Below, piece by piece: positions 39,268 through 47,562 of a stretch of DNA of 64,000 nt. The position numbers were made by a program, and so were the translations under genes. Numbering within the stretch: position 1 is the stretch's first letter; every line of letters begins with the position of its first letter. The notes below the pieces were generated by a model, which was not told the origin of the DNA, made no database searches, and saw nothing but the letters and a program-made list of their open reading frames with translations. The stretch is from DATLGB01 sp038232275 (GTDB taxonomy: Bacteria; Actinomycetota; Thermoleophilia; Solirubrobacterales; Solirubrobacteraceae). The stretch spans positions 1-64,000 of the forward strand of contig JBBSIC010000001.1 in assembly GCA_038232275.1 (NCBI GenBank). The letters run 5' to 3'.

Positions 39268-40928
39268 CCGGCCCGCGCATGACCCGGCGCAGCTTCGTGC
39301 GGACCTCCGCGGCGGCGGGGCTCGCGGTCTACGCGGCCGGCTGCGGGGGATCGGCAGGACCGGCGGTCGAGCCCGGGACGGTGCGCCTGGCCGGGGGCTC
39401 GTTCGGCTTCCCCTCGCCGTTCGCCTACATCGCGAGCTTCGGCTACACGCAGATGAGCTACCTCTACGACACCCTGCTATGGAAGGACTCCACGGGCCGG
39501 ACGCTGCCGTGGCTGGCCAGGAGCTACCGGCGATCGGCCGACGGGCTGACATACACCTTCGAGCTGCGCGACGGCGTCAAGTGGCACGACGGCCGGCCCT
39601 TCACCGCCGACGACGTCGCCTTCACCTTCGAGTACTTCGCCCGCCAGACCCTCGGCCCGCTGATCGTCGCCCAGCCCTTCGGGGTCAAGGGCGCGCGAGC
39701 CACCGGTCCGCTCACCGCGGAGGTCCAGCTCGACGCCCCCACGGTGACCTTCATCGACTCGGTGGCCGGCGCGGTCCCCATGATCCCCAAGCACGTCTGG
39801 TCCTCGATCGCCGACGCCCCCCAGGCCCAGGACCGCAAGGTGCTCGTCGGGACCGGCCCGTACCGCCTCGCCTCGTTCACCGCCGGGGAGGGCGCGCTGC
39901 TCTACACGGCCAACCGGGACTACTTCCTCGGCACGCCGTTCATCCGACGCATCGAGCTGCGCCCGGTCGACGACGAGCTGGGCGCGCTGCGCGCCGGGGA
40001 GATCGATGTGGCCGAGACCGCGAGCGAGGGGGTCGGCGACGACGCGCTGGCGGACTTCCGCGCCGACGGCGCGTACGGCCTGGTCGAGGAGAAGGGCACC
40101 TTCACCTACCCGCTGATCTGGAACCTGGGCCGGGGCGGCGCGCTCGACGACGTGCGCTTCCGGCAGGCGTGCGCGCTGGCGATCGATCGCGACGCGATCG
40201 TCCAGCGCCTGCTGACCGGCAACGGGCAGCCGGGAAACCCGGGCTTCCTGCCGCCGGGCCATCCCTTCCACGCCGACGTTCAGCAGTACGCGTTCGACCC
40301 CGGCCGCGCCGGGCGCCTGCTCGACGCGGCGGGCTATCCGCGGTCGGGCGGCGGCGTGCGCCGACACGCCGGCGGCGAGTCGCTGAGCTTCACCATCTTG
40401 ACGGGCAACTCGCCGGTCCCGCCCGTCCTCGACCTGCTCGTGCAGTCGCTGAAGGCGATCGGGGTGGAGCTGCGCGCGCAATCGGTGGACCTCCCCACGC
40501 TCTTCGGCCGCCAGCAGAAGGGGGCCGACGACGTCGCGCTGAGCCTGTACCCCGGCCCGGGCGGCACGGCCGTCAATGCCGACCCCGACACGCTGCGCAC
40601 CTTCTATTCCTCAAAGCTCAAGGGTCGGCTGCAGGGCGCCCAGGGCTACGTGAACGCGAACTTCGATGCCCTCGCCGAGCGCCAGCTCGTGACGCCGGGC
40701 CGAGCCGAGCGCGCGCGAATCCTCGCGCGCATGCAGGCGATCGTCGCGCGCGACCTGCCAGCGCTCCCGCTGTACTACCCCAGCCTCTTCACCGTCTACC
40801 GCAAGCGGGCCTTCGATCAGTGGTACCTCACGCCCGGCGGCTTCGCCGGTGGCCTCACGGGCGTGTTCAACAAGCAGATCCTCGTCACCGGCGCCAAGGC
40901 GGGCCTGAAGATCGCCCGCCGTCCCTAG
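39264..40928 (+). CDS. family 5 substrate-binding lipoprotein with Tat-type signal
   Basis: The 554-residue protein has a twin-arginine signal (MTRRSFVRTSAAAGLAVYAA) ending in a lipobox Cys (AAGC). Family features are SYRRSADGLTYTFELRDGVK, WHDGRPFTADDVAFTFEYF and FRQACALAIDRDAIVQRLL. The C-terminus VYRKRAFDQWYLTPGGFAGG closely resembles the remnant at 10530-10679. Tat export of a solute-binding protein suggests folding or cofactor binding before export. GTG 39264 overlaps the ATPase stop; ATG 39279 is an alternative. Ligand unknown, possibly a peptide or metal chelate. Confidence 0.92.
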   Translation: MTGPRMTRRSFVRTSAAAGLAVYAAGCGGSAGPAVEPGTVRLAGGSFGFPSPFAYIASFGYTQMSYLYDTLLWKDSTGRTLPWLARSYRRSADGLTYTFELRDGVKWHDGRPFTADDVAFTFEYFARQTLGPLIVAQPFGVKGARATGPLTAEVQLDAPTVTFIDSVAGAVPMIPKHVWSSIADAPQAQDRKVLVGTGPYRLASFTAGEGALLYTANRDYFLGTPFIRRIELRPVDDELGALRAGEIDVAETASEGVGDDALADFRADGAYGLVEEKGTFTYPLIWNLGRGGALDDVRFRQACALAIDRDAIVQRLLTGNGQPGNPGFLPPGHPFHADVQQYAFDPGRAGRLLDAAGYPRSGGGVRRHAGGESLSFTILTGNSPVPPVLDLLVQSLKAIGVELRAQSVDLPTLFGRQQKGADDVALSLYPGPGGTAVNADPDTLRTFYSSKLKGRLQGAQGYVNANFDALAERQLVTPGRAERARILARMQAIVARDLPALPLYYPSLFTVYRKRAFDQWYLTPGGFAGGLTGVFNKQILVTGAKAGLKIARRP

Positions 40929-40953
40929 TGGAGTCGCGACCACGCGGTCCGCG

Positions 40954-40981
40954 GGGCGCGGCTGGAGCACCAGCCGCGCCC
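40954..40981. terminator. bidirectional hairpin terminator
   Basis: GGGCGCGGCTGG (40954-40965) pairs perfectly with CCAGCCGCGCCC (40970-40981) across a four-base AGCA loop. It sits in the 78-bp gap between two convergent genes, 25 bp from each, so it can serve both. There is no U-tract. Confidence 0.75.
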
Positions 40982-41006
40982 GCGGGCCGTCACGGGGGTC
41001 CGGGCC

Positions 41007-43028
41007 TCAGCCGGCCTTGACGTGGACCGGCTTGGCCTTGTCGGCCTTGAGGCGCTTGTTGCCGGCGAAGCGCCCGGTCATCTTGATCGTGACCGGGCGG
41101 TGCTTGCCGAGCCGGCGGGCGATGGCGAACTTCAGGTGGATCTTCGCCGTGCAGGACTTGCTGATCGTCTTGCGCCGCGTCGAGATCGTCTTCTTGCCGC
41201 GCTTGGACTGGATCGAGACCTTGCCGCCGGGCCCGCAGAGGTTCTTCTTGGACCGGTGCTTGGGCAGCACGACCCGCGCCCTCGCCGTGTAGCGGTAGGG
41301 CAGCGTCCGATCGCGCTTGGGCTTGACCCGCACCACCAGGCGCACCTTCGCGCGCTTGGGCGTGGAGGGCGGCGTGGACGTCGGCGTCGGGGTCGGAGTG
41401 ACCGACGGCGTCGTCGTCGTCGGCGGCGTGACCGTCGGTGGCACCAGCTTCGGAACGCTGGACAAGAAGACGAACGCCTTTCCCTCGTCCTGGTTGGCCG
41501 GGGTGTCCTGGAACGTCGCGCCGGCGACGTAGTCCGGCTCGCCGTCGCCGTTGAGATCACCCGGGGCGGCCACGCTCCAACCGAGGTTCGACCCCAGGTT
41601 GGCGAAGGTGCCGGCGCCCGGCTGCGCGATGCCGAGGGGCAGCTCGAGCGACTTCAGCGCCGATCCGTCCCTGCCGTCGAAGACGTAGGTCCCGCCGCTC
41701 TGGTCCACGCGACCGGGGCTCTGCAGGTGGTGGGGCGACTGGCCCACGTAGAGGTCGGGAGTGCCGTCCTTGTTGTAGTCGGTCTTGTCGAGCGAGAAGC
41801 AGCACTGGCCGCCCATGGTCGGCGTGGGATCCTTCGGCTCGTACAGCACGACGCCGTGGCTGCCAGGGGTGTCGACGGTGGCCTTGCCGTCGAAGACCCA
41901 GATGCGCCCCGCGTCGGTTCCGGCCGGGCCGGCCTGCGTGAAGCCGTTGGCGAAGATGTCGGCGCGACCGTCGCCGTTGACGTCTCCGGGCGCCAGCGGC
42001 GCCGCGTCCTGGAACCCGAAGGTCGCACCTGCCTGCGGCGTGGGGTCGTCGATCCGCGCGAGCAGGTCGCCGGTGCTGCCGCTGAAGAGGTACATCGCTC
42101 CCTGGCCGGCGTTGCAGTCGGCGAGGCCGGCGTCGCAGACGGCGCCCGCCGCGGTCTCGCTGAGACTGCTGCCGTCCACCAGCTGGTCGTCGACCCCGTC
42201 GCCGTCCACGTCGCCGGGGCTCTGCACTGACAGGCCGAGGCCGCCGCAGGAGACGGAGCAAGTGGCGGGTTTCTGGTCGGCGGCGGGCAGGTTCAGCGTC
42301 CGGATCAGCGTGCCGTCCGCGCCGTCGAAGATGTAGGCCTGGCCCTGGTTCTTGCGACAGCCGTCCGGAACGGTGCCGGGCACGTTGCCGCAACCCACCG
42401 GCACGTCGTTGTTCGAGGCGCCCATGATCGAGTCGGGCACCCCGTCGCCGTTGACGTCGCCGGCGCGGCCGATCCGCGACCCGAAGCGGCCGTCGGCCTG
42501 CGGGTTGGGGTTGTTGACCTCGTACAGCAGCCCGCCGGCCTTGCCGCTGAAGACCCAGGCCTTGCCCTGGCCGTCGTTGCATCCCGAGGCCGGTGGCGTG
42601 CATGGGTCGCCGGCCGCCGTGGTGCTCTGGCTGTCCGTGCCGACCGCGAGGTCCTTGGTGCCGTCGCCGTTGACGTCGCCGAGGACGCTGATGAAAAATC
42701 CGAACTGCGCGTCGGCCTGCATCTCCGGCGAGACGACGGTGTAGATGACCGCGCGGGTCTTGCCGCTGATCGCGTAGACGCGGCCCGCGTTCGTCAACGA
42801 GCCGACGTCCTCGCTGAGGTCGCCGATGAAGTAGTCGTTGACCCCGTCGCCGTCGATGTCGTCGGTGGCGGCGTGGCGCTCGCCGAACCGGCCTGTGGGC
42901 TGGGGGAACGGCGTATCGACCGAAGTGAGGTCGTAGGCGGTCGTCGGAGTCGCGCCGAACGCGCTCGGCGCGCCGAGCGCCATCGCCACCAGCACCGCCG
43001 GGACCATCCAAAAACGGGCACTTCGCAT
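41007..43028 (-). CDS. secreted FG-GAP/VCBS-repeat protein with basic C-terminal region
   Basis: The 673-residue protein has a Sec signal (MVPAVLVAMALGAPSAFGA) and about seven integrin-type FG-GAP blades with calcium-binding DxDxDGxxD loops: DIDGDGVNDYFIGD, DVNGDGTKDLAVGT, DVNGDGVPDSIMGA, DVDGDGVDDQLVDG, DVNGDGRADIFANG, DYNKDGTPDLYVGQ and DLNGDGEPDYVAGA. A Pro/Thr linker (about 545-570) leads to a very basic 110-residue tail that could bind anionic cell-wall polymer. ATG 43028 has GGAAGG six bases upstream; GTG 43043 is the longer option. Function is probably adhesion or surface display. Confidence 0.9.
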   Translation of the reverse strand: MRSARFWMVPAVLVAMALGAPSAFGATPTTAYDLTSVDTPFPQPTGRFGERHAATDDIDGDGVNDYFIGDLSEDVGSLTNAGRVYAISGKTRAVIYTVVSPEMQADAQFGFFISVLGDVNGDGTKDLAVGTDSQSTTAAGDPCTPPASGCNDGQGKAWVFSGKAGGLLYEVNNPNPQADGRFGSRIGRAGDVNGDGVPDSIMGASNNDVPVGCGNVPGTVPDGCRKNQGQAYIFDGADGTLIRTLNLPAADQKPATCSVSCGGLGLSVQSPGDVDGDGVDDQLVDGSSLSETAAGAVCDAGLADCNAGQGAMYLFSGSTGDLLARIDDPTPQAGATFGFQDAAPLAPGDVNGDGRADIFANGFTQAGPAGTDAGRIWVFDGKATVDTPGSHGVVLYEPKDPTPTMGGQCCFSLDKTDYNKDGTPDLYVGQSPHHLQSPGRVDQSGGTYVFDGRDGSALKSLELPLGIAQPGAGTFANLGSNLGWSVAAPGDLNGDGEPDYVAGATFQDTPANQDEGKAFVFLSSVPKLVPPTVTPPTTTTPSVTPTPTPTSTPPSTPKRAKVRLVVRVKPKRDRTLPYRYTARARVVLPKHRSKKNLCGPGGKVSIQSKRGKKTISTRRKTISKSCTAKIHLKFAIARRLGKHRPVTIKMTGRFAGNKRLKADKAKPVHVKAG

Positions 43029-43093
43029 GCATGCGCCTTCCACTCGAGATCGAAACCCGGTGGGAACCTAGTCGATCGGGCGCCAGATTGGTA

Positions 43094-43145
43094 CACACGT
43101 CGCTACGTGTGAATCGCATCTAGCCTGAGGTGCCGGCCCCCGCAA
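43094..43145 (-). promoter_or_regulatory. promoter and operator-like dyad of the FG-GAP gene
   Basis: On the minus strand TTGCGG (43145-43140) and TAGATG (43122-43117) are 17 bases apart, a plausible promoter. Just downstream, CACACGT-CGCT-ACGTGTG (43094-43111) is a perfect 7-bp dyad at the likely transcription start, which suits a repressor site. Confidence 0.55.
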
Positions 43146-43211
43146 GCCGTCCATCTAGCGGAGGCGGGCATCTCGCCCGTGGCCGGAGGCGCCGCGCTTC
43201 GCGACCGCTTA

Positions 43212-43370
43212 GGAAGCGTCCGAAAACAAGTTGTGGGTTTGGGTGCCGGATCGTGGATGCGCGGCGCCGCACGGTCCCGTAGGCAATACCGGTGGTATTG
43301 GCAAGGGGCCGGGTGGCTCCGCGCGCCGCGAGACGGTGCCCAAACGCGCACCTTGTTGATGGACGCTTCC
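43212..43370. mobile_element. MITE-like palindromic element, 159 bp
   Basis: The ends are inverted repeats: left GGAAGCGTCCGAAAACAAG and right, read inward, GGAAGCGTCCATCAACAAG. Weaker symmetry continues inward (GTTTGGG blocks) to a central dyad CAATACC-GGT-GGTATTG (43284-43300) at the exact midpoint, so the whole element can fold as one long hairpin. TTA flanks both sides (43209-43211 and 43371-43373), a likely target duplication. The tips resemble IS5-superfamily ends. No coding capacity. It lies between the FG-GAP gene and the MFS gene. Confidence 0.7.
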
Positions 43371-43424
43371 TTAGCCGAGCCGGCCGGTCGGGCCCGCGCG
43401 GAGGCGGACCCGACCTGACCCGGC

Positions 43425-44867
43425 TCACACGGCGACCGGCCGGTCCTGCGGCGCCGGCTCGGCCGGGGCCGGCTCGGCGGCCGCCGGGCGACGCAGGGTG
43501 AGCGCCGCCACCGCACCTCCGATCACTGCGACGGCCGCCGCCCCGAGGAAGGCGGCCGAGTAGCCATCGGTGAGCGCGGAGGCGCTGGCGAGGCGGTCCG
43601 CGCCGTTCGCGCTCGCCACGGCGGTGATGGCCGCCAGCCCGAGCGCCGAGCCGACCTGGTACCCGGTGTTGACGATGCCGGAGGCGAGCCCGCCTTCCTC
43701 CGGACGGGCGCTGGAGATCGCGGTCTGCAGGGACGGGATGAAGGCCAACGCCATGCCTGCGGCCGCCACCAGGGAGGCCGGCAGCACGTCGACGGCGAAG
43801 CTTCCGTCAGACCGGATGAGCGACAGGCCCACGAGGCCGGCTGCCAGGAGCAGCAGGCCGCCGACGATCAACGGCTTGGCGCCGAAGCGTGCCATCAGGC
43901 GCGGGGCCACGAGCACCATGCCCACCATGATGGCCAGCGTCATCGGCAGCAGGGCGGCGCCGCCGGCGAAGGCGCCAAAGCCGAGCACCTGCTGCAGGTA
44001 GAGGTTCAAGAAGAACCACATCGGCACCCACGCGGCTCCGAGGAGGACCTGCGCGAGATTGGCGCCGGCCAGGTTCGGCGTCCGGAGGATGCCGAGGCGC
44101 ATGAGCGGCTCGCGGCGAGCGTTCTGCACCGCGACGAACAGCGCGAGGGCGACCAGCCCGCCGGCCAGGACCCCCAGGGTCTGGGCCGAGCCCCAACCCT
44201 GCTCGGGGGCCCGAACGATGGCGAACACCGTCGCCGCGAGGCCACCGGTCGCCAGGATGGCGCCGACGACGTCCACCGAGCCGCGCCGCGCCAGCACCGA
44301 CGGCATCAGCCGCGGCGTGAGCGCCAGGGCCAGGAGGGCGACGGGGATGTTGATGAAGAACACCCAGGGCCAGCTCGCCCATTCGGTGATCACTCCACCG
44401 AGGAAGACCCCCGCCGTGCCACCGGCCGGGGCGGCCGCCCCGTAGATGGCGAAGGCCTTCATCAGCTCCTTCGGGTTGTGCCCGAAGAGCATGATGAGCA
44501 GGGTCAGCGCCGATGGCGCGATGAGCGCCGCGCCGGCGCCCTGAACGGCGCGGGCGGCAATCTCGACGCCGGTGGAATCAGCGAGCCCCGCGACCAGCGA
44601 GCCCGCGGCGAGCACGACCCAGCCAAGGGCGAACAGCCGCTTGGCGCCGAACAGATCCGAGAGCCGCCCACCGAGCAGCAGCAGGCCGCCGAAGGCGATG
44701 ACATACGCGTTGAACACCCAGGACAGCTCGCCGGGGGCGAAGCCGAGATCGACGCGGATGTCCGGAAGCGCGACGCCGATGATGGAGGTGTCCATGATGA
44801 CCATGAACTGCGCGAGCGCGATCACGGCAAGGGCCGTCCAGCGCCGCGGATTGATTGCGGTTTGCAT
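43425..44867 (-). CDS. MFS drug exporter, DHA2 family (EmrB/QacA-like, 14 helices)
   Basis: The 480-residue protein has the DHA2 markers MDTSIIGVALPDIRVDLG (motif D1), GGRLSDLFGAKRLFALG (motif A) and ARAVQGAGAALIAPSAL (motif B), and about 14 hydrophobic segments. Such proteins export antibiotics and cationic drugs with proton antiport. A strong ribosome site (AAAGGAGAAGG) precedes ATG 44867. Two CsoR-like operators lie within 90 bp upstream, so expression is probably repressed by a metal or sulfur-species sensor encoded elsewhere. Its C-terminus ends in a Pro/Ala-rich tail. Confidence 0.92.
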   Translation of the reverse strand: MQTAINPRRWTALAVIALAQFMVIMDTSIIGVALPDIRVDLGFAPGELSWVFNAYVIAFGGLLLLGGRLSDLFGAKRLFALGWVVLAAGSLVAGLADSTGVEIAARAVQGAGAALIAPSALTLLIMLFGHNPKELMKAFAIYGAAAPAGGTAGVFLGGVITEWASWPWVFFINIPVALLALALTPRLMPSVLARRGSVDVVGAILATGGLAATVFAIVRAPEQGWGSAQTLGVLAGGLVALALFVAVQNARREPLMRLGILRTPNLAGANLAQVLLGAAWVPMWFFLNLYLQQVLGFGAFAGGAALLPMTLAIMVGMVLVAPRLMARFGAKPLIVGGLLLLAAGLVGLSLIRSDGSFAVDVLPASLVAAAGMALAFIPSLQTAISSARPEEGGLASGIVNTGYQVGSALGLAAITAVASANGADRLASASALTDGYSAAFLGAAAVAVIGGAVAALTLRRPAAAEPAPAEPAPQDRPVAV

Positions 44868-44898
44868 GCCTTCTCCTTTGGGCCTGGCGGCCCGGTCA

Positions 44899-44952
44899 AT
44901 ACACCCAGGGGGTATATGTGCGTTCGACCGTTATACACCCCCTGGGGGTATA
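44899..44952. promoter_or_regulatory. two CsoR-family-like operators
   Basis: ATACACCCAGGGGGTATAT lies at 44899-44917 and a longer, more symmetrical site (TATAC-A-CCCCC-T-GGGGG-TATA) at 44932-44952, centres 34 bp apart. TATACCCC/GGGGTATA palindromes are typical of CsoR, CstR and related repressors sensing copper, sulfane sulfur or aldehydes. No such regulator gene lies in the window. Confidence 0.65.
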
Positions 44953-44960
44953 CCGCAAGC

Positions 44961-45295
44961 TCAGGCACAAGCCGCCGCGGCCTGTTCAAACGCCGGCTGC
45001 TGGAGCGCCCGCGAGAACATCAGCGGGCTCGACCAGCGGACAATGCTGACGAAACGGAAGTCCGCCTCCGACGCCAGGCGGCGGTGCAGCCGCGTCCCCA
45101 AATAGCCCCCTGCTGCACGAGCACGTCCCGCGCACCGTCCCAGGCCGCCACGAACCGCTCGTCGGCGTCCGGCGGCACCTCGAACCGGTTGATCAGCTCC
45201 GCGCCCCCGGCGCCCGCGTCGGGCGGTACCTCGAACGCGTTGATCAGGGTGACGGGGGCAGCTGCGCTACGAGTCGTAGCGCGGGCGATCGCCAC
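44961..45295 (-). pseudogene. antibiotic biosynthesis monooxygenase (ABM) domain gene, frameshifted
   Basis: The first frame reads VTLINAFEVPPDA and, after an in-frame 51-bp duplication, LINRFEVPPDADERFVAAWD, the start of an ABM-type ferredoxin-like domain. After a C/G run at 45096-45099 the reading must shift to continue as GTRLHRRLASEADFRFVSIV, then RWSSPLMFSRALQQPAFEQA, ending at 44961. One base seems missing. Intact proteins of this type are about 100 residues and act as heme-degrading or quinone-forming monooxygenases. Either a recent pseudogene or a sequencing error. Confidence 0.75.
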
Positions 45296-45719
45296 CGCCC
45301 GCGCCGGAGCCCGGAGTCCAGGGGCGGTCGTCGTCGTCGTCGCGGGGCTCGCGCTTGGCGAAGCCGCGAGACAGGATGTAGGCGGCCGCGAGGCCGGCGA
45401 TCAGCTGCCATGCGCCCTTGGCATCGAAGGAATCGGCGGCTGCCGCGCCGATGCCGACGGCCAGGGCGGTGAGCACGAACGCCCAGAACTCGCTGCGCTG
45501 CCAGAAGGGGTAGATGTAGACGCCCGGGCGACCGTGGGGCGTGACGACGCCGGCGTTGGGGCCGCCGCCTGGCGGGCGCCGACGGTCGTACTGGCCGGTG
45601 TCGAGCGGCGCGGTGGCGCGCTGCTGCTCGTAGGCGGGGTCGTGCGTCGGCATCGGGCCGGTGTCTGGAGCGGGACCGGGAGCAGGACCGGGGATGGGGC
45701 GTGTGGGGTCGAGGCTCAT
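45267..45719 (-). CDS. hypothetical membrane protein with Pro-rich N-terminus
   Basis: The 150-residue protein has a Pro/Gly-rich first 65 residues, two hydrophobic segments (SEFWAFVLTALAVGIGAAAA and AWQLIAGLAAAYILSRGFA) and an Asp-rich, charged tail. Topology suggests both ends in the cytoplasm. I do not recognise the family. It is divergent from the RDD-protein gene, 98 bp away, and its 3' end overlaps the start of the ABM pseudogene. Confidence 0.75.
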   Translation of the reverse strand: MSLDPTRPIPGPAPGPAPDTGPMPTHDPAYEQQRATAPLDTGQYDRRRPPGGGPNAGVVTPHGRPGVYIYPFWQRSEFWAFVLTALAVGIGAAAADSFDAKGAWQLIAGLAAAYILSRGFAKREPRDDDDDRPWTPGSGAGGGDRPRYDS

Positions 45720-45816
45720 GCCGACGGCACTTCCCCGGGCGCGGGCGTGCCAACCCGCCTCGTCAATCCCGGTTGTCGCGCGGCGCTGGCGGCCTCCGCT
45801 GCGTAGGCTCAGCGAC

Positions 45817-46794
45817 GTGCCAGACGGCGGTCAACGCACGCTGGCGGCCCGGCTGCTGGGGGCGGGCGCCAAGGGCGCCGAGCGCGTCGCCGTCGCCACC
45901 GGGGTCGACAAGGCGATCGAGGACGGCATCGAGGAGGCGATCGTGCGCGCGCTGCGCAGCCCGGCGGTCGAGCGCGCGCTCGTCCGCGTCATCCAGCGCA
46001 ACGCCGTCCAGGACGCGATCAGCGGGGCGCTGACCGGCGACGAGGTGGCGGAGGCGATCATCGTCGCGCTCGAGTCCAAGGCCGCCGACAAGGTGTGGGC
46101 GGAGATCCTCGCCGGCGACAAGGCGCAGATGCTCGTGGAGCGGATCGCCCAGGCCCCGGAGGTCCGCGCCGCGCTCGCGTCCCAGGGCGCCGGCCTGATC
46201 ACCGACATCGGCATCCGGCTGACCGTGGTCACCGAGGCGCTCGACGACGCGGTAGAGAGCGTCGTGCACCGCGTCCTGCGGCGCGCTGACCACGAGCTCG
46301 AGACCGACCAGGCGGGGCTGATCACGCGCGCGGTGGCCGCCGCCGTCGACCTCGGGCTGCTCACCATCCTCTTCTCGGTCACGTCCGGATGGTTCGCCTC
46401 GGTCTTCCCGGCGGTCGCCCGCAACGGCGGCCACCTGTCGCTGCCCGTCGCGATCGTCCTCGGCGTCCTGGCCGTCGGAGTCGGTGGCGGCATCGTCGTC
46501 GCGTTCTGGGCGCTCGTCGGCACCACGCCCGGCATGCGCTTCTTGAGCATCCGCCTCGAGGCCGAGGACGCTCAGGGCATCGGGCTGCGCTGCGCGATCC
46601 GCCGCCTGCTGGCGGTCCCGCTCGCGCTGCTGCCCCTCGGGCTCGGCTTCCTGGCGATCCTCGTGTCGCCGCAGCGGCGAGGGTGGCACGACCGGCTCGC
46701 GGGCACCCAGGTGGTCTACGACGCCGCGCGGCGGCGCGCGCCGCACGCCGGCGAGGCCGCCGACGGCACGTCCGCCGAGGCGCGGGCCGCCTGA
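45817..46794 (+). CDS. RDD-family membrane protein with helical N-terminal domain
   Basis: The 325-residue protein has an N-terminal, helical, soluble region of about 165 residues (GVDKAIEDGIEEAIVRALRS, VRVIQRNAVQDAISGALTGD) followed by an RDD domain: LITRAVAAAVDLGLLTILFS, then TTPGMRFLSIRLEAEDAQGI and QRRGWHDRLAGTQVVYD. RDD proteins are membrane proteins, some of them sodium/proton antiporters, most unknown. GTG 45817 begins the recognisable N-terminus. It ends directly against the convergent ABC permease gene. Confidence 0.82.
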   Translation: MPDGGQRTLAARLLGAGAKGAERVAVATGVDKAIEDGIEEAIVRALRSPAVERALVRVIQRNAVQDAISGALTGDEVAEAIIVALESKAADKVWAEILAGDKAQMLVERIAQAPEVRAALASQGAGLITDIGIRLTVVTEALDDAVESVVHRVLRRADHELETDQAGLITRAVAAAVDLGLLTILFSVTSGWFASVFPAVARNGGHLSLPVAIVLGVLAVGVGGGIVVAFWALVGTTPGMRFLSIRLEAEDAQGIGLRCAIRRLLAVPLALLPLGLGFLAILVSPQRRGWHDRLAGTQVVYDAARRRAPHAGEAADGTSAEARAA

Positions 46795-47562
46795 TCAGGC
46801 GCGCAGCTTGTAGCCCCTGGAGAACAGCCGCAGGTTGACGGCGAACAGGGCGGACGCGGCCAGGGCGAGCAGTCCGAGCGACAGCGCGACGTTGGCCTCC
46901 GTGTACCCGAGGAACCCATAGCGGACCAGGTTGATCATGTAGTAGACGGGGTTGAAGTGGGTCAGGGTCTGAAACGGCTCGGGCAGCAGCGACGCCGAAT
47001 AGAAGACGCCCCCGAGGAAGATCAGCGGCTGCACCACGAAGGTCTGCGCGAAGGCGATGTCGTCGAACTGCTCGGCGCGGACGCCGACGAGGACGCCGAG
47101 CTGGGCGAACAGGAAGCCGACCAGCAGGAGGCCGGGGACGAGGACCGCAAGGTGCTCGACCGGCAGCCCGACGAGCAGCGCGCTGGCCACGAAGGTCAGC
47201 GTCGCGACCATCATCCCGCGCAGAAAGCCGCCGAGCGTCAACGCGAGCAGCAGCTGGCCCGGCGAGGCGGGCGAGGAGAGCTGGTCGTCGATCGCGCGCT
47301 GGATCTTCTGCTGCAGGATCGAGGCGGAGTTGTTGGAGAAGGCGTTGGTGGCCCAGGCCATCATGATGAGGCCGGGGATCACGAAGACGACGTAGTCGAT
47401 TCCGTGCAGCTGCTTGATCCGCGAGCCCAGCGCCGCGCCGAACACGGAGATGTAGAGGAAGGTCTCCAGCAGCGGCGCCCCGACGGTCTGGCGCTTGATC
47501 TTCATGAAGCGGTTGACCTCGCGCCGGACGAGCGTGAAGAAGCGGATCTGCGCGGCACTCAC
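46795..47562 (-). CDS. ABC-2 type transporter permease
   Basis: The 255-residue protein has six hydrophobic segments and the ABC-2 membrane-domain layout: IRFFTLVRREVNRFMKIKRQ at the N-terminus, VIPGLIMMAWATNAFSNNSA and the late YSASLLPEPFQTLTHFNPVYYMINLVRYG. It resembles YadH-type exporters. GTG 47562 overlaps the ATPase stop. Together they form an exporter, probably of a drug, lipid or polysaccharide; the substrate is not evident. Confidence 0.88.
   Translation of the reverse strand: MSAAQIRFFTLVRREVNRFMKIKRQTVGAPLLETFLYISVFGAALGSRIKQLHGIDYVVFVIPGLIMMAWATNAFSNNSASILQQKIQRAIDDQLSSPASPGQLLLALTLGGFLRGMMVATLTFVASALLVGLPVEHLAVLVPGLLLVGFLFAQLGVLVGVRAEQFDDIAFAQTFVVQPLIFLGGVFYSASLLPEPFQTLTHFNPVYYMINLVRYGFLGYTEANVALSLGLLALAASALFAVNLRLFSRGYKLRA

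Noticed and set aside
41340..41460. Pro/Thr-coding repetitive DNA resembling short tandem repeats
   Set aside because: It encodes the linker of the FG-GAP protein; no regular spacer-repeat structure.
20811..43158. CATCTAG recurring in four intergenic regions
   Set aside because: Short, with different surroundings each time; one is part of a -10, one of a dyad. Not enough for a common regulatory site.
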